DNA of 64,000 bases from Tridacna crocea (Eukaryota > Mollusca > Bivalvia > Cardiida > Cardiidae), in assembly GCA_943736015.1 (NCBI GenBank), contig OX031056.1:63143277-63207276 (forward strand), given 5' to 3'. Shown in pieces: positions 35,101-47,100 of this stretch; within the stretch, counting starts at the first letter, position 1, and every line of letters begins with the position of its first letter. Made by a program: the position numbers and the translations under genes. The notes beneath the pieces were generated by a model that was not told where the DNA came from, ran no database searches, and saw only the letters and a list, made by a program, of their open reading frames with translations.

Positions 35101-38100
35101 ATGCATAAGCAAAACATTTCTACCAATATCAACATGCACACACTGATAATGCCAAACTTTAGGCTACTTATAACTTTTCTGCATGTCATTGGACCATTGT
35201 ACCCCATGATTGGCTCAAATGTGAGAAAAGGAGTATTTAATGGATTCATAATAATCCGATGACTTGCTTGGTATACTGGTCACATGATGAATTAAAACTT
35301 CTTTAACGAGAGACCCGTTTATTTCTCTGCAACGGATAAACCTTTCCAACAGTGCCGAATTGAAATGAATATGGCACAGAAAGATTTTGAAAACATTGTG
35401 GGAAAAGGAGAAAATGCTGGTTATCAACATTCTCTCCTTTTCCGACGGTGTTTTTTTCGCTTGCAAGGACAACCTTCTTCATTCGGGCTACCCAAATTTA
35501 AAAGAATTTGGCACGGAAAGCTTTTGAAAAAAACATTGTGGGAAAAGGAAAAAATGATGGTAACCAGCATTTTCTCCTTTTCCCACAGTGTTTTCTCCAT
35601 ATGCAAGGGCAACCTTTTTCATTTGGGCTGCCTTTAATTTTTCAGGCTCCTGCAAACGCTTTCAATACTGACCAGTCTTAAAGCGTGTCGTGTATTGAAA
35701 AATTTAGTCGCCTTAGCATATCTTAAACCCTTTACCACACAATGACAATTTTTAACGCCCCTGAGGAAGAAGCCTTTTGAAAACATTGTGGGAAAAGGAG
35801 GAAATGCTGGTAACCAGCATTTTCTCCTTTTCCAAGAACGTTTTCTACCCTATCAAAGCAAAATTGCACCATTTGAGCCACTTTGAAATTGCCATTTGCA
35901 AGTGCTTTCACTTTGGATAGGCCTAAAATTTTGCTATGTGGTTGTGGATTAACAGAACTATTTCATCTATGTCCTGTGAAAAAATGGGCTCTATTGTATC
36001 TGTAAAAAAGCAGTTTCGACCCATATCTATTCGCGCAGGCTGACATGAATGTAACAAATATTGACCAGTCCATTTACAGCAAAGGATTTGATCTGACTGG
36101 ACTCATCAATTACGTTTGTACCGCTTTCAGAAAAGTGTTCAATCGAGACAAGAGGGGGACAAATCCAGCAGGACTACATTCATCCTAATTGCAGTGATTG
36201 TCACACTTGTTGTGTCTAACACAATATTCATATATGTATTTTTACACGTTAGACGAAGGTAGGCTTTTTGCCTTGTCATTTGACATGAACTTAGTATAGA
36301 AGTCACCCTAACGGGATTCATGTAACATCGCAAAAATCGCACAGATTTCGGTTAAGATTCGGGTAATTCATAACCAATTCGGGGAAGCAGGGTCTAATAC
36401 TGGTATTGGCCGATCGATTACTGATTACCCGAGCCCTAGCCGAATCTATACGTTTTCACGGCAATGAAAGGCGGTGTTACATAAGTTTCATTAGTGTGTC
36501 CCATCATTAAATCATTGATCAATGATTCAAAATCGACATTTGTCTTCTTTGCATATTTGGTGGTTTTAAAAATTTTACGGAATTGCCGCTATTTTTCATG
36601 ATATCGTGTAAAACATTTTCCTTTTGTTTTGTCCTCGTATTCTTTGAGTTTCTTTTAACACTTAGAGGGCCGAATAAACTTGGCATACATATTCATCCAG
36701 GAATAAGACACGACTAATTTGCAATTTGCAGTTTGCTTTTTTTTTATTGTGTTCAAGAATAGCGGACAGTGTACATCAAGATCAGAGTGCACATTTTGTG
36801 CAGTCTGATCTTGATGTACACTGGCCGCAAAAATAGTAGTAGTCGTGAAAGGCTATTGATGGATTGACAATGTCTAGTACTAACTTGTTTCAAAGAATTG
36901 TGAATTCGATGGTTCTGAGTCATACTCCGTAAGAGGGCTTAATTTATCTGCAAAGACATATCGAGCTAAGTCAGTCTGCGCAGTACACACAGGCTGGCAT
37001 GAGCCAAACCTTTTGATTTCGGAAGATTTTCTGGATGTCTAAGGACCAGTCTACAACAAGATTCACTCGGTATTTGAACAAAAACGGGTTTTATAATTCC
37101 ATAACTACATGTATGTGATGACTCGCTTGATATCACGGATCACAAGGATGTATTAAGTCCCTTTTTGTAAGGTCAGTGCTCATTTCTATAAGCGCCTTTC
37201 AGATGCCTTGGTGCTTACAAGAAATTAGAATGTGTGTTTTATATATACTTCTCAAAATTTGCTTGGGATCACCATATTAGATTCACTCTATTTCTATGTG
37301 TGGCATGCATCATGTATGGTTTTCCAATATGTTACATTGCCACACTGATTAATAAAATCACCAGTGCACATGAATCTTTAACCCTTTACCTCATAATGCC
37401 GACTGTTACAGACACAGAGATAGAAGCCTCTGGAAAACGTTGTTGGAAAAGGAGAAAATGCTGGATACCGGCATGTTCTCCATTATCCAACAATATTTTC
37501 TACCCTATGTACAGACGGCACTATGTATGTTGCATTTGGTTTTTAGTCAGCAAATGCTTTCAACTTAGACAATGCTAGAATTTTATATTGTGGTAGAAAG
37601 TTTCTGCAAAACTGTTGCAACATATACATCCATACTGAAATATGTAAGTGATCCCTATCAAACTGTGAGTAATAGATATATTACTCACAATTTGATAGGG
37701 ATCACTTACATACATGTATTCCAGTGTGGGTGTATATGTTGCAGCAGCAAGTTGAAAGCATTAGGGTAGAAAACATTGTTGGAAAAAGGCAAAAACGCTG
37801 GTATCCAGTATTTTCTCCTTTTGCAACAATGTTTTCCAAACGCTTCTATCTCTGTATCTGTAACAGTCGGCATTATGAGGTAAAGGGTTAAAGATCCATT
37901 TCCACTGGATATATTCTTTGGTCCGATTTTGATCAATACTTCACGAAAAGCTTCTGTTTTAACTTTGGTGCCCAAAAGCGTTTGAAGTTTAAAAACTTTT
38001 TTTTTTATGTTTGATAAGGTACCAGCGGAAACTAAAGGCTGCAGTTACGACTCACGGTAAGTTTCTAAACATTTAAACCATGTTCCGTAAAAAGTAGGTG

Positions 38101-41100
38101 AAAAGTGGAGGAGATAGTTTGTGCATCTGCGAAAACTATCGTCCGAGGCCAGCCCTCCGCAGTTTGCGGGGGTCGGCCTGAACCGAAACGTTTCGCTATA
38201 GGTCGATTTTCTGTATGTCTAGGGACCAGTCCACCTCATGATTCAGTCTGTTGTTAAACAAGTGACCATTGTGGATCTATTATTGTATAACACAGTTGGT
38301 ACAGTGCCTCATGGAGATCACAAAGCCCCCTTTTACCAGAGCATGACTCGTTTATTAAAGGCCCATAAGCGGTCAAAAATAAATGATTAAAGTTAAATTA
38401 CAGGCAAATTTATCAAATGTGTAAATGTATGGTCTATTAAAGCTTCTTTTGCTGGCTTAAAAGTAAACGTAGAATTAAAATATGCCAACGTTGATTAAGA
38501 AATTAACTTTTTCTATCGTGGTTTATCGTTCAATAAACCACAGTTGTGAGTTATGTGGCACAATAAATAATCCTCGAGGGCGACAGAAAATTATTTCGAT
38601 TCTTACATAACTAACTCTTAATGAAAGCAAACCGAGTAGATCTACATACTTCGAGTAAAAAAGCGGATGCAGATTATATTCCATTGAATAACTCACTTTA
38701 TACAGAATGACGTCAGTCTACGAGGATCAGTCAAAAATAAATGAGCACTGCCTAATAACTTTTTAAAACTACATAGTAAACAAATTACGTGCTTATAATC
38801 CCTCAAAGTAATCTCCCCTGGACTGGATGACAGAATTCCATCCCTTTGGCAACGCTTGGATGCCGGTTGCTAGGCAACCAAAGTTGATTCGTCGTACCTC
38901 CCTGTTCACGGCACACTCAAGTTCATCCAAACTCTCGTAGCGTATTCCCCGTAAGGGCTCCATAAGTTTTGGGAACAAATCAAAGTCAGGGGGGCTCAAG
39001 TCAGGGGAGAAGGGGGGATGATCAAGAACTTCCCACTGGTATGACTCCAGCAGCTCCTTGACAACGTTGGCTTTATGGGGTGACGCGTTATCGTGTAAAA
39101 TTAGCGGCGTGCGGTCAATCATCTCCTGGCGCTTTCGGCGTATTGCTGGACGAAGTATTGTTCTAATATACATCTTATAGTACTCTTTATTCACAGTCTC
39201 ACCGGTTGGTACCCTGTATGCCGTCAATACTCCACGAAAATCATACGCAAAGATCATCAACATTTTGGCACAGTTCTGACTTCGACGGAATTTTACGGGT
39301 CTTGGGGAGTTTTTTGTATGCCATTCACTGCTTTGGCGCTTTAATTCGGGTTCAAAAGACCGAATCCATGTCTCATCGATTGCAACGATTCTTTGTAACA
39401 TTTCATCGCCATCTTCATCATATCTTTTTAGAAGTTTACGGGCAATGTTTACACGTTGGTGTTTTTCACTTTCCGACAGCATGTGGGGCACCCATCGGGC
39501 CGCGATCTTTCTCATTTGCAGACGTTCCGTTAGAATTCGATGAACTGACCCGTGACTTATGTCCAACTCATGAGCAATTTCATCACATGAGTATCTTCTG
39601 TCATCGTTCAGAAGTTTTGCAACATTTTCCACATTTTCCCCGGTCGTTGCCGACAAAGGCCTTCCGCACAGGTGCTTGTTGCTAACCGTATTGCGCCCGT
39701 TGTTTAATTGTCCAACCCATCGGGTGATAGAACTATATGGAAGTACAAACTCTGAACCTAGTTCCTCGAGTGCTTTCTGAATTTCTATCGCGCTTTTACC
39801 CCGCCTAGCCTCAATCTTAATATATGTTACTTGTTCGTCGCGCGTCAGCGTGAACGCACCATCCGCCATGACAGTTTTGTAATGACGTCATATTTACGTG
39901 ACGTCATGTAACGTTGTTTTTTTCCCGCGCAAGTTTTGCACGAGACATTGAACAATCGCGCCAAGTTTTGTTAGCCTACGTAAAAAAATAAAAAAGTTAT
40001 GAGGTAGTGCTCACTTATTTTTGACTGACCCTCGTATACAGAATAACGTGGAATTTACCACGCTTACGTTGCACTGTGTTTATCGGGCCGAATTTATGTG
40101 TCATGTTAGAGTTCTGGTTTTGATGTTAATTGTTCTACCTATTGCTTGAACCTTTAAAGAGCATGCTTTATGGGATCGTGAGACTGACAAAACATACTTT
40201 TTAAAGGAATAAATGAAATACATTTTTATCTAGTACACGTATGCTTACTTTTGGCTGCTAGCAGCCTTTAACTCTTACCAAACGACAAAATTTACGACGG
40301 CACTTTACGACTACATTAGATTTTATACTACGGTAGACTTGTGCAAAACAAATAATCACATAAAAACGGAAAGTGTCCTTCCGGATTAGCCTGCGCGGTA
40401 TGCGCAGGCTGAGCCGAGACGACTCTTTACGCAAATGTCCGAATGGCCCTTTTCGCGTGCTGCAGGCTAACTATAAAGACAAAACCTTATACTAATCCAC
40501 AACGATAGCACTTTCAAACGACAAACGACAAAATAAGTGTGACTCAAATTGGAAATCCATTTTTTAAATGTAGACAAATCCCCATGTCCTTTTTTCAAAG
40601 GCCGTCTTCCTTCGGGTTGTTGAAACTTGGGTTTGTGAGGTAAAGGGTTAAAAACGAAACACCGGTGATAAACTGGTTCTTTGCGAAACCCTTCTCTTGC
40701 AACTATTATATTTATCTGTCGTTCTGTCTACACCTTTCATTAATCCATCTTTCACCAAACACTTGCATTAGTATTATTTCAGCTGTACTCAGACAATAGA
40801 GATTTAACCCATAGGCTAGTAAGCCCGACTCGAACACATTTCGTGGCCGGTGTAGAATCAAGATCAGACTGCACTGAACATGTTTCTTTCCAAGAAAAAA
40901 AATGAAATAGCATTTTTCGGATTATAACCCTTTACCAAACAATCCCTGGGTTGTACGACCCTGAGATAGAAGCCTTTTGAAAACATTGTGGGAAAAGGAG
41001 AAAATGCTGGTAACCAATGTTTTATACGCTGCTAGAAACAAATTTCAATTTCTGAGTTACGTTTATTTTGTCTTCTGCAAATGCCTTCAATTTGGACAAG

Positions 41101-44100
41101 CCTAAAATTTTGTCGTTTGGGAAAGAGTTAATATGGGTTCGAATGTTTCCTTTAATTTGTTTAGCAGTACAAGAGTTATTATTATACCGCAAAGAAATTT
41201 CTCGTGATCTGATCGGACAATATGCCTCAAACATGTATACTGGCAAAACCAAATTAAAGAAAAAAAGTTTCCCTTTCGGTAGCCCCGTATACTTGACTAC
41301 ACTATCAACACAACATCAAAAACGAAGGCGTCGATCAGTGTAAAAATTCATTGTACGTACAGGTGACAGGGGACTTGGAAACTTCTTCACGGCTGTAGTG
41401 AATCTTGTCGCCATCTCGCCCTCCACTCAGGACGACATGATTCACTACAGCCGTGAAAAATTCTCTAAGTCCCCTGCCACCTGACCTACATCTAATCAGC
41501 ATCTCCGTGGTATAGGATACTACACTGTAAATTTCGGAAACACGACACGTGATTAGCAAGTGTTTCTTTGCAAAATGTCTATGTTTTTAACCAAAACATG
41601 CATGTTTTAATCGTGTGTTCAGATGTGGTTGAGTCAGTATATTCCAAAACACCGGTGTTTTCGTAAGTTAGTAAACGATTTTGAAACCGATCTTTTTTAA
41701 CATTTATCTTGTAAAAAGAAGGATTTCAGTCTTTTTCGAGCGGACAAAGGCACCCGGCTCAGAAATTCAGTCAAAAATGAAGTCAAATTCGGAAAAATAA
41801 CTATTGATAAGAATTTTAAAACACGACTGTTTTTCTGGAAAACACCACCGTTTTCAAATGACTGGTGCTGAAAACACTACAAAGAAAACGTGTAGAGTTC
41901 GAAATCACCATATCACGTGACCTAAATTGTTTTGATCTTTTATTTCTAAATTTCTTTTTTTAACTTACTATCGTAAATCTTATTTGTTTCATGAATTAGT
42001 TGTCAACAGTTGTTTCTAGGCAATAAATCAAAATTAGAATACTAAAATCAATAATAAGGACCATATCATCGGGGCGCTTGCTCGTGATAATTTGTTACAG
42101 ATAAAGCGTTTTGAGGTGGCGGCAAAGTTCAACGTCAGCGGAAAAAACAAAAACGTGCAGCAGCAAAATCTTAAGAAATATCATGCTTATCGAACTTTCT
42201 ATCATAGATTCGTATATTTAGGGCCTCAGTATCTATTCATAATGATCAACAGCGTAGTTCTTGGAGTAGCAATTCGTAGTTCTGTCAAATTTTTGTCTGG
42301 GACATTGAGCTTTTTAGGTGGGTGGGGTATTACATATTTCGAGATGAGCACAAATCGGATACCTTAATTTTTGCTTTAGTGGGACAGTTGTTTCGTTATT
42401 AAGTACGTATCGGTATCCAGTCTGAGTGTATTTGTATCCGAGTACAAAAGAAATCTGTAAAAAACCATTATTAACTTTTGTCATAAAATTTGTGTCTTAC
42501 TATCCAGTACACAAAGACCCAAGAATATCATTACTGTACACTTTGCCCATTCTATAGTGATTCATACATTAAATTCACACGGCATATTCTGCGACATCAT
42601 AGACTAGATGCAAACTAATGTAAAATACGGGTACCAACAATCAGTGTGATGATGAACACTTATGTAGAACACAGAGAAGAAATGAAGAAAGAGTATAGTG
42701 AAAAGAAGCCAAGCCAAATTCATCTAAAGCAGCTTATGCAGCAAACATTTAGCAAAGGAAGATAGTGGATTTCTAAACAGCCTTGTGGGAAAACCAAAAC
42801 AACCCTTGATGAGTTCCCATACCTTGCTGAGAGCACCTTTGTAAGTAATTAAATAGGCTATTCAACATAAGATGTAAGACCAGTGAAGGCTTTTGCAAGC
42901 CCATGCATTTGCATAGTCTTGCAAAAGCATCCACTGTCACTCAAGTGAAGTACAGACTGTCATAATCACATGTGAGTTTTTTTTGTTATTCACTGTAAGC
43001 TACATAAACAATAATTGAACTGTCCTGCTGCCAGTTTTAATCTAACAAAATTGTTTGGCTGACAGACGTAGAAGCTGAAACTTTAACTCATTGCCTAATG
43101 ACAATATTTTAGGTTTGTCCAAATCGAAAGCATTTTCAGAAGACAAAATGAAAGTGGCTGAAAATTTGAAATTTGTTTAATTAGTGAAGGGAAGAAAACA
43201 ATGTGGGAAAAGGAGAAAATGTTGGTTACCAGTATTTTCTCCTTTTCCTACAATGTTTTCTAAAGGCTACCACATCAGGGTCGTAAAAACAGGGGCTGTT
43301 TGGGAAAGCGTTAATTAAAAATGAACGTCTTAAAAAAATAGAACGACAATATACGTATATGTGAACAGATTTTTCCAAGAAATGTTGATGAAGATGTAGG
43401 ATTTGTAATCTGGAAGCCAGGGGTTGGATCTTCTCCCTGTTTTTTTTTTGCTAAAGTATTATTGGGCAAGGTATTTTAGAGCTCTAGCATAGTACTAGTA
43501 AAACCCAGGACTTGCTAAATAAGCCTGAATCTGCATCTGTGATATATAACAAAATAACTACGATAGTGTACTGCATAACCCATTACCACACAATCCCTAC
43601 TTTTGATGCCCCTGAGAAAGAAGCCTTTTGAAAACATTGTGTGAAAAGAAGAAAAATGCTGGTAACCAACATTTTCTCCTTTTCCCACAATGTTTTCTTC
43701 CCTTCACAAAACAAATTTTGAATTTTTAGTCACTTTGATTTTGCTGTCTGCAAATACTTTTGATTTAGACAAACCTAAAATTTTGTCATTTGGTAATGAG
43801 TTGAAGGGGTCTGAAACCCAATTCAATTCAATTTTTCAATTTCAGTCTAGATCTACAGGTTGTATTTTTGAATCTGAATATTCAAAATTTTCAAGAAAGG
43901 GTTTTAAAAATGCTTACCAAAAACAACTGTTTTTAGATAAGAGTTATATTGTATTTTGAAACATAGCCTCACTATTCCAGATTTTGTGAAAGGCATAAAT
44001 GGCTGTCTAAAACTTATTAGTACGGGGAGAATCCTCTTGCCTTAGTATTAACTGGAATACATTTTTATTGTGAACATAATTGCAATATTACAGTATGCAG

Positions 44101-47100
44101 TTTTTATTTACTTGCTGGGATAAAGCTGCAAACAGTTCTCTTTCATGTGTCTATTGCTGCAGCCATATCAGAAACTGAACTAGAACCTGTTGTCAATAAT
44201 TATGCAACATGCATTTTACTTTTCACTGGTTGACTACAGTTTTTCCCCGCTATCTTATTTCAGATGATCCAGGAAACTAAATGGATAATGGATGAGGAAC
44301 ATCTTACACCATACATGGATAGAATGAAGCAAATGTTTGATGTGGTTGCGACACAAAAAATGTGAAAAAGAGGTATACCCTGTCACTGTTAAGGTTTTCT
44401 TTTAGCTTTAAAAAAAAGTTCAAAGTAAAGATTTCTTGTCTTTATTAGGTTTACACTTCAGTATCTCTGGTATCAGTGTTGAAACTAGTATATACACTTT
44501 TATGATATTTCTGTTCTGGAATCATAAACAAAACATTAAATGTGATAGGTATTAACTATAAATGCAAAGTTTTCATGAAGCACTAATTCAGATGGTAATT
44601 GGCAAGTTCAGGTCATATGCTGTAAAGAATAACTTCATAGAGAAAACACAAGATCAGGTGAAGTACCCAGCCTGACAACAAAAAGCATTTAATGAATTGT
44701 GATCTGAGTGTTTGTACTGCTATAAGATCAAATATTGTTTTGAGAAAAATTGTAACATTTTAAAGTAATGAAATTGTTGTGAAGATGACAATCTGTTGTC
44801 ATATGGTCGGTGCTAGTGTTAGTCACTAGCAGAGAAATTGATTTTTAAACAAGGTTAAAACCTGCCAGGTTACTCTATCTTCTGTTTACTTTTTGCCCGA
44901 TTTTAAAGTTAATTTTTCTGCTAGCGACTAACACTTGGACCGACCACATAATAAGCAGGTTGTCATCTTATTTAGCTCTGCATTGACCTTTTGGCGGAGC
45001 CTATTGAGCCTTTAGCAACAAGCAATGGCACTTAAGTTTTATACGATTAATGGACAACAAAATTTTGAAATTCTGCAGATAGTAATATAGAGGAAGGTTT
45101 ACAGATCGGATAGGAAACTGCCTGGCACAAGTAATTTCTTGTTTTCCCATTTTGTTTTGATAGGACCTCAATTGCAGACACTGAAAAACATGCTTTTTTT
45201 TTGTATGAATTGGTTAACCCTTTATTAAACCAGTGTTTTAATAACAACCCTGAAAATGGGAATAGGAGAAAATTTTTCTAGCTTATTGGAGAAGTCACTT
45301 TTTCTTTCAGTGTGATGATGAGTTACAAGTTGTTCAGCTCATTGAAGCCATGACAGATTTCAAACATAGAAAAGGCTGAAAGACCAAATCAGTCATAGCT
45401 GTGTATCAGGTATACATTTACATGCATAGGGTAGGACATAGACATAATGAGTGAATGGTCTTTTATGCTGCATTCAACATTATATCAGTTATAGCACAGT
45501 GACAACACATCTTTATGAATGCCCTGGGTTTCACCAGTACATGAACTCAGCTAGGGTTCTGAAATGTTTTGCCCAAGGACACTCAAAGGCTCCAGTGGAA
45601 CCTGTGGCCTTCAGGTCACAAGTCCATGCTTTATCTTTGAGCCACGAAGGACCCGGCAGACATAAAGAGGAGTTTGTCTACTGTTTTATTTTCTACAGAG
45701 AATATTGTTGCCATAGCAAAGCCTGCTTGGAAGTATGTGTGGCTACTTTGTAATTCATAGTCAGTTGATAGGAGATCGAGTCCTTGTGTCTGCCTTTATT
45801 TTTTTAATGAGTATGTTATTGTCTATACATTTATTCCACCCCTTTGGCTGATTCAAGCTAGGTTGTTGTTAGTTTCTGGAAAAACGTTTGATGAGAACTT
45901 AAGTTAACTTGTACATGTATGTTTAAGCTTACCAAGGAAAAATGTAGCTAGGTGAGCTGACTACTGACATTTTTCTTGGAAGCTGAAGCAGCAAATCAGC
46001 TGCTTTCATGACCTACTAAAAATGGTGCTGCTTGATGTATGGTGTTTTAAGATTCACTGGCCGAAGGCCATGGATTAATGTCTGTCATTTGTCTGTGCAT
46101 CCATTAACTTTAATTTCAAAGTTTTTTTTAAACTACCAACCCATTTTTTTTTAGTACAGTTCACCCTAATGATTCTTTCATGCCAGCCCTCTTCTAAATT
46201 CTTTTAGAATTATGAACCAGCACAAAACTGATCACAGAGGGGTCAGAAGAAATGTCACTTAGGTAAATTTTGTGTGCGCACCAGAGGTGATATTTTGAGT
46301 TTAATACTCATAAAAATATGTGAGAATGTTTTTGTTGAATTTGATGGTATTTTGGTCACGTAAGGTCAAAAGTAGGTAACTGGGGCAAGTCAAAGAAACA
46401 TGTGAGGCAGCATTCCCAGTCCAACAATTATGAAACTTCAGATGTTTGTCATGATCAGATATTTTAACAAGTTTAAAATGGTCACATGCTGTTAAAAAAA
46501 AGGCTTCGGGGGGTTCTTAGGAGCTTATGTGCTCTTTAGAGACCACATGTGAGTCCAAAACTCATGAAATTTGGTCATTGTTTTCCTTGATTAAATCATA
46601 AACAGGTATCAAAAACGTCCAAATATAAACAGACTAGGTGTATTCTATTTGTTACTCCACAATTTGTAGGACAGTAGAGAGATAAATGACTGTCATTGCC
46701 TCTTTTTATTATCACGCAAAGTTTTGTTCATCCCTGCAGGGTGGTCAAGAATCCGAGCTGGCATTTTAAGTGCTTTCGTCAAAGAAGTTAACGCAACCCA
46801 GACTTGTGCTGTTGACAGAAGAGGGAGAGGTCAGTTAACAGTATCTCATTGGAGATGAAACAAGAATCGCGATGGATACAAATAATGTTTTGGAGGGATT
46901 GTTCCTCCGTCTGTGTTGCTATTACATAACTGACCTGGAATATTCAAGATGCTATTCTCAGCTTCGTGGCTTTTGCCAACAAACAGTCTTTATACAACCT
47001 TTTCAGTTCCAGAAATGATCATCATCATTTGTGCATTTTTTTAACAAAATAGACAAGCTTCTGACTAACGAAGTTACCAAGGAACAACACTTACAAGCGT

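Larger units (their letters stand above)
38495..40112. mobile_element. Foldback element, copy 3, split by a mariner
   Basis: The parts 38495-38720 and 40035-40112 line up with 32950-33315 once 38721-40034 is removed. Confidence 0.8.
42650..45415 (+). pseudogene. Decayed multi-exon coding segment, identity unknown
   Basis: Three coding-like blocks with good splice sites. Block 1 (42650-42840) runs from MMNTYVEHREEMKKEYSEKK to LDEFPYLAESTF with one in-frame TAG, then GTAAGT. Block 2 (44264-44373) has acceptor TATCTTATTTCAG and encodes IQETKWIMDEEHLTPYMDRM; one extra A in an A-run breaks the frame before donor GTATAC. Block 3 (45311-45412) has acceptor TTTTCTTTCAG and encodes DDELQVVQLIEAMTDFKHRK, then a stop and donor GTATAC. 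A PAL-like pattern (LDEFPYL) recalls SAM-domain-associated proteins, but I cannot assign it. Confidence 0.35.

Noticed and set aside
39206..39685. 159-codon plus-strand frame
   Set aside because: It is the antisense shadow of the mariner transposase.
42101..42209. Possible cadherin tail exon (IKRFEVAAKFNVSGKN) after a good TTTGTTACAG acceptor
   Set aside because: Its phase does not fit the exon before it (phase 1), and the 38056 to 49247 junction fits without it. No good donor follows.
45451..45753. 100-codon plus-strand frame
   Set aside because: It overlaps SINE-like sequence and has no motif or splice support.
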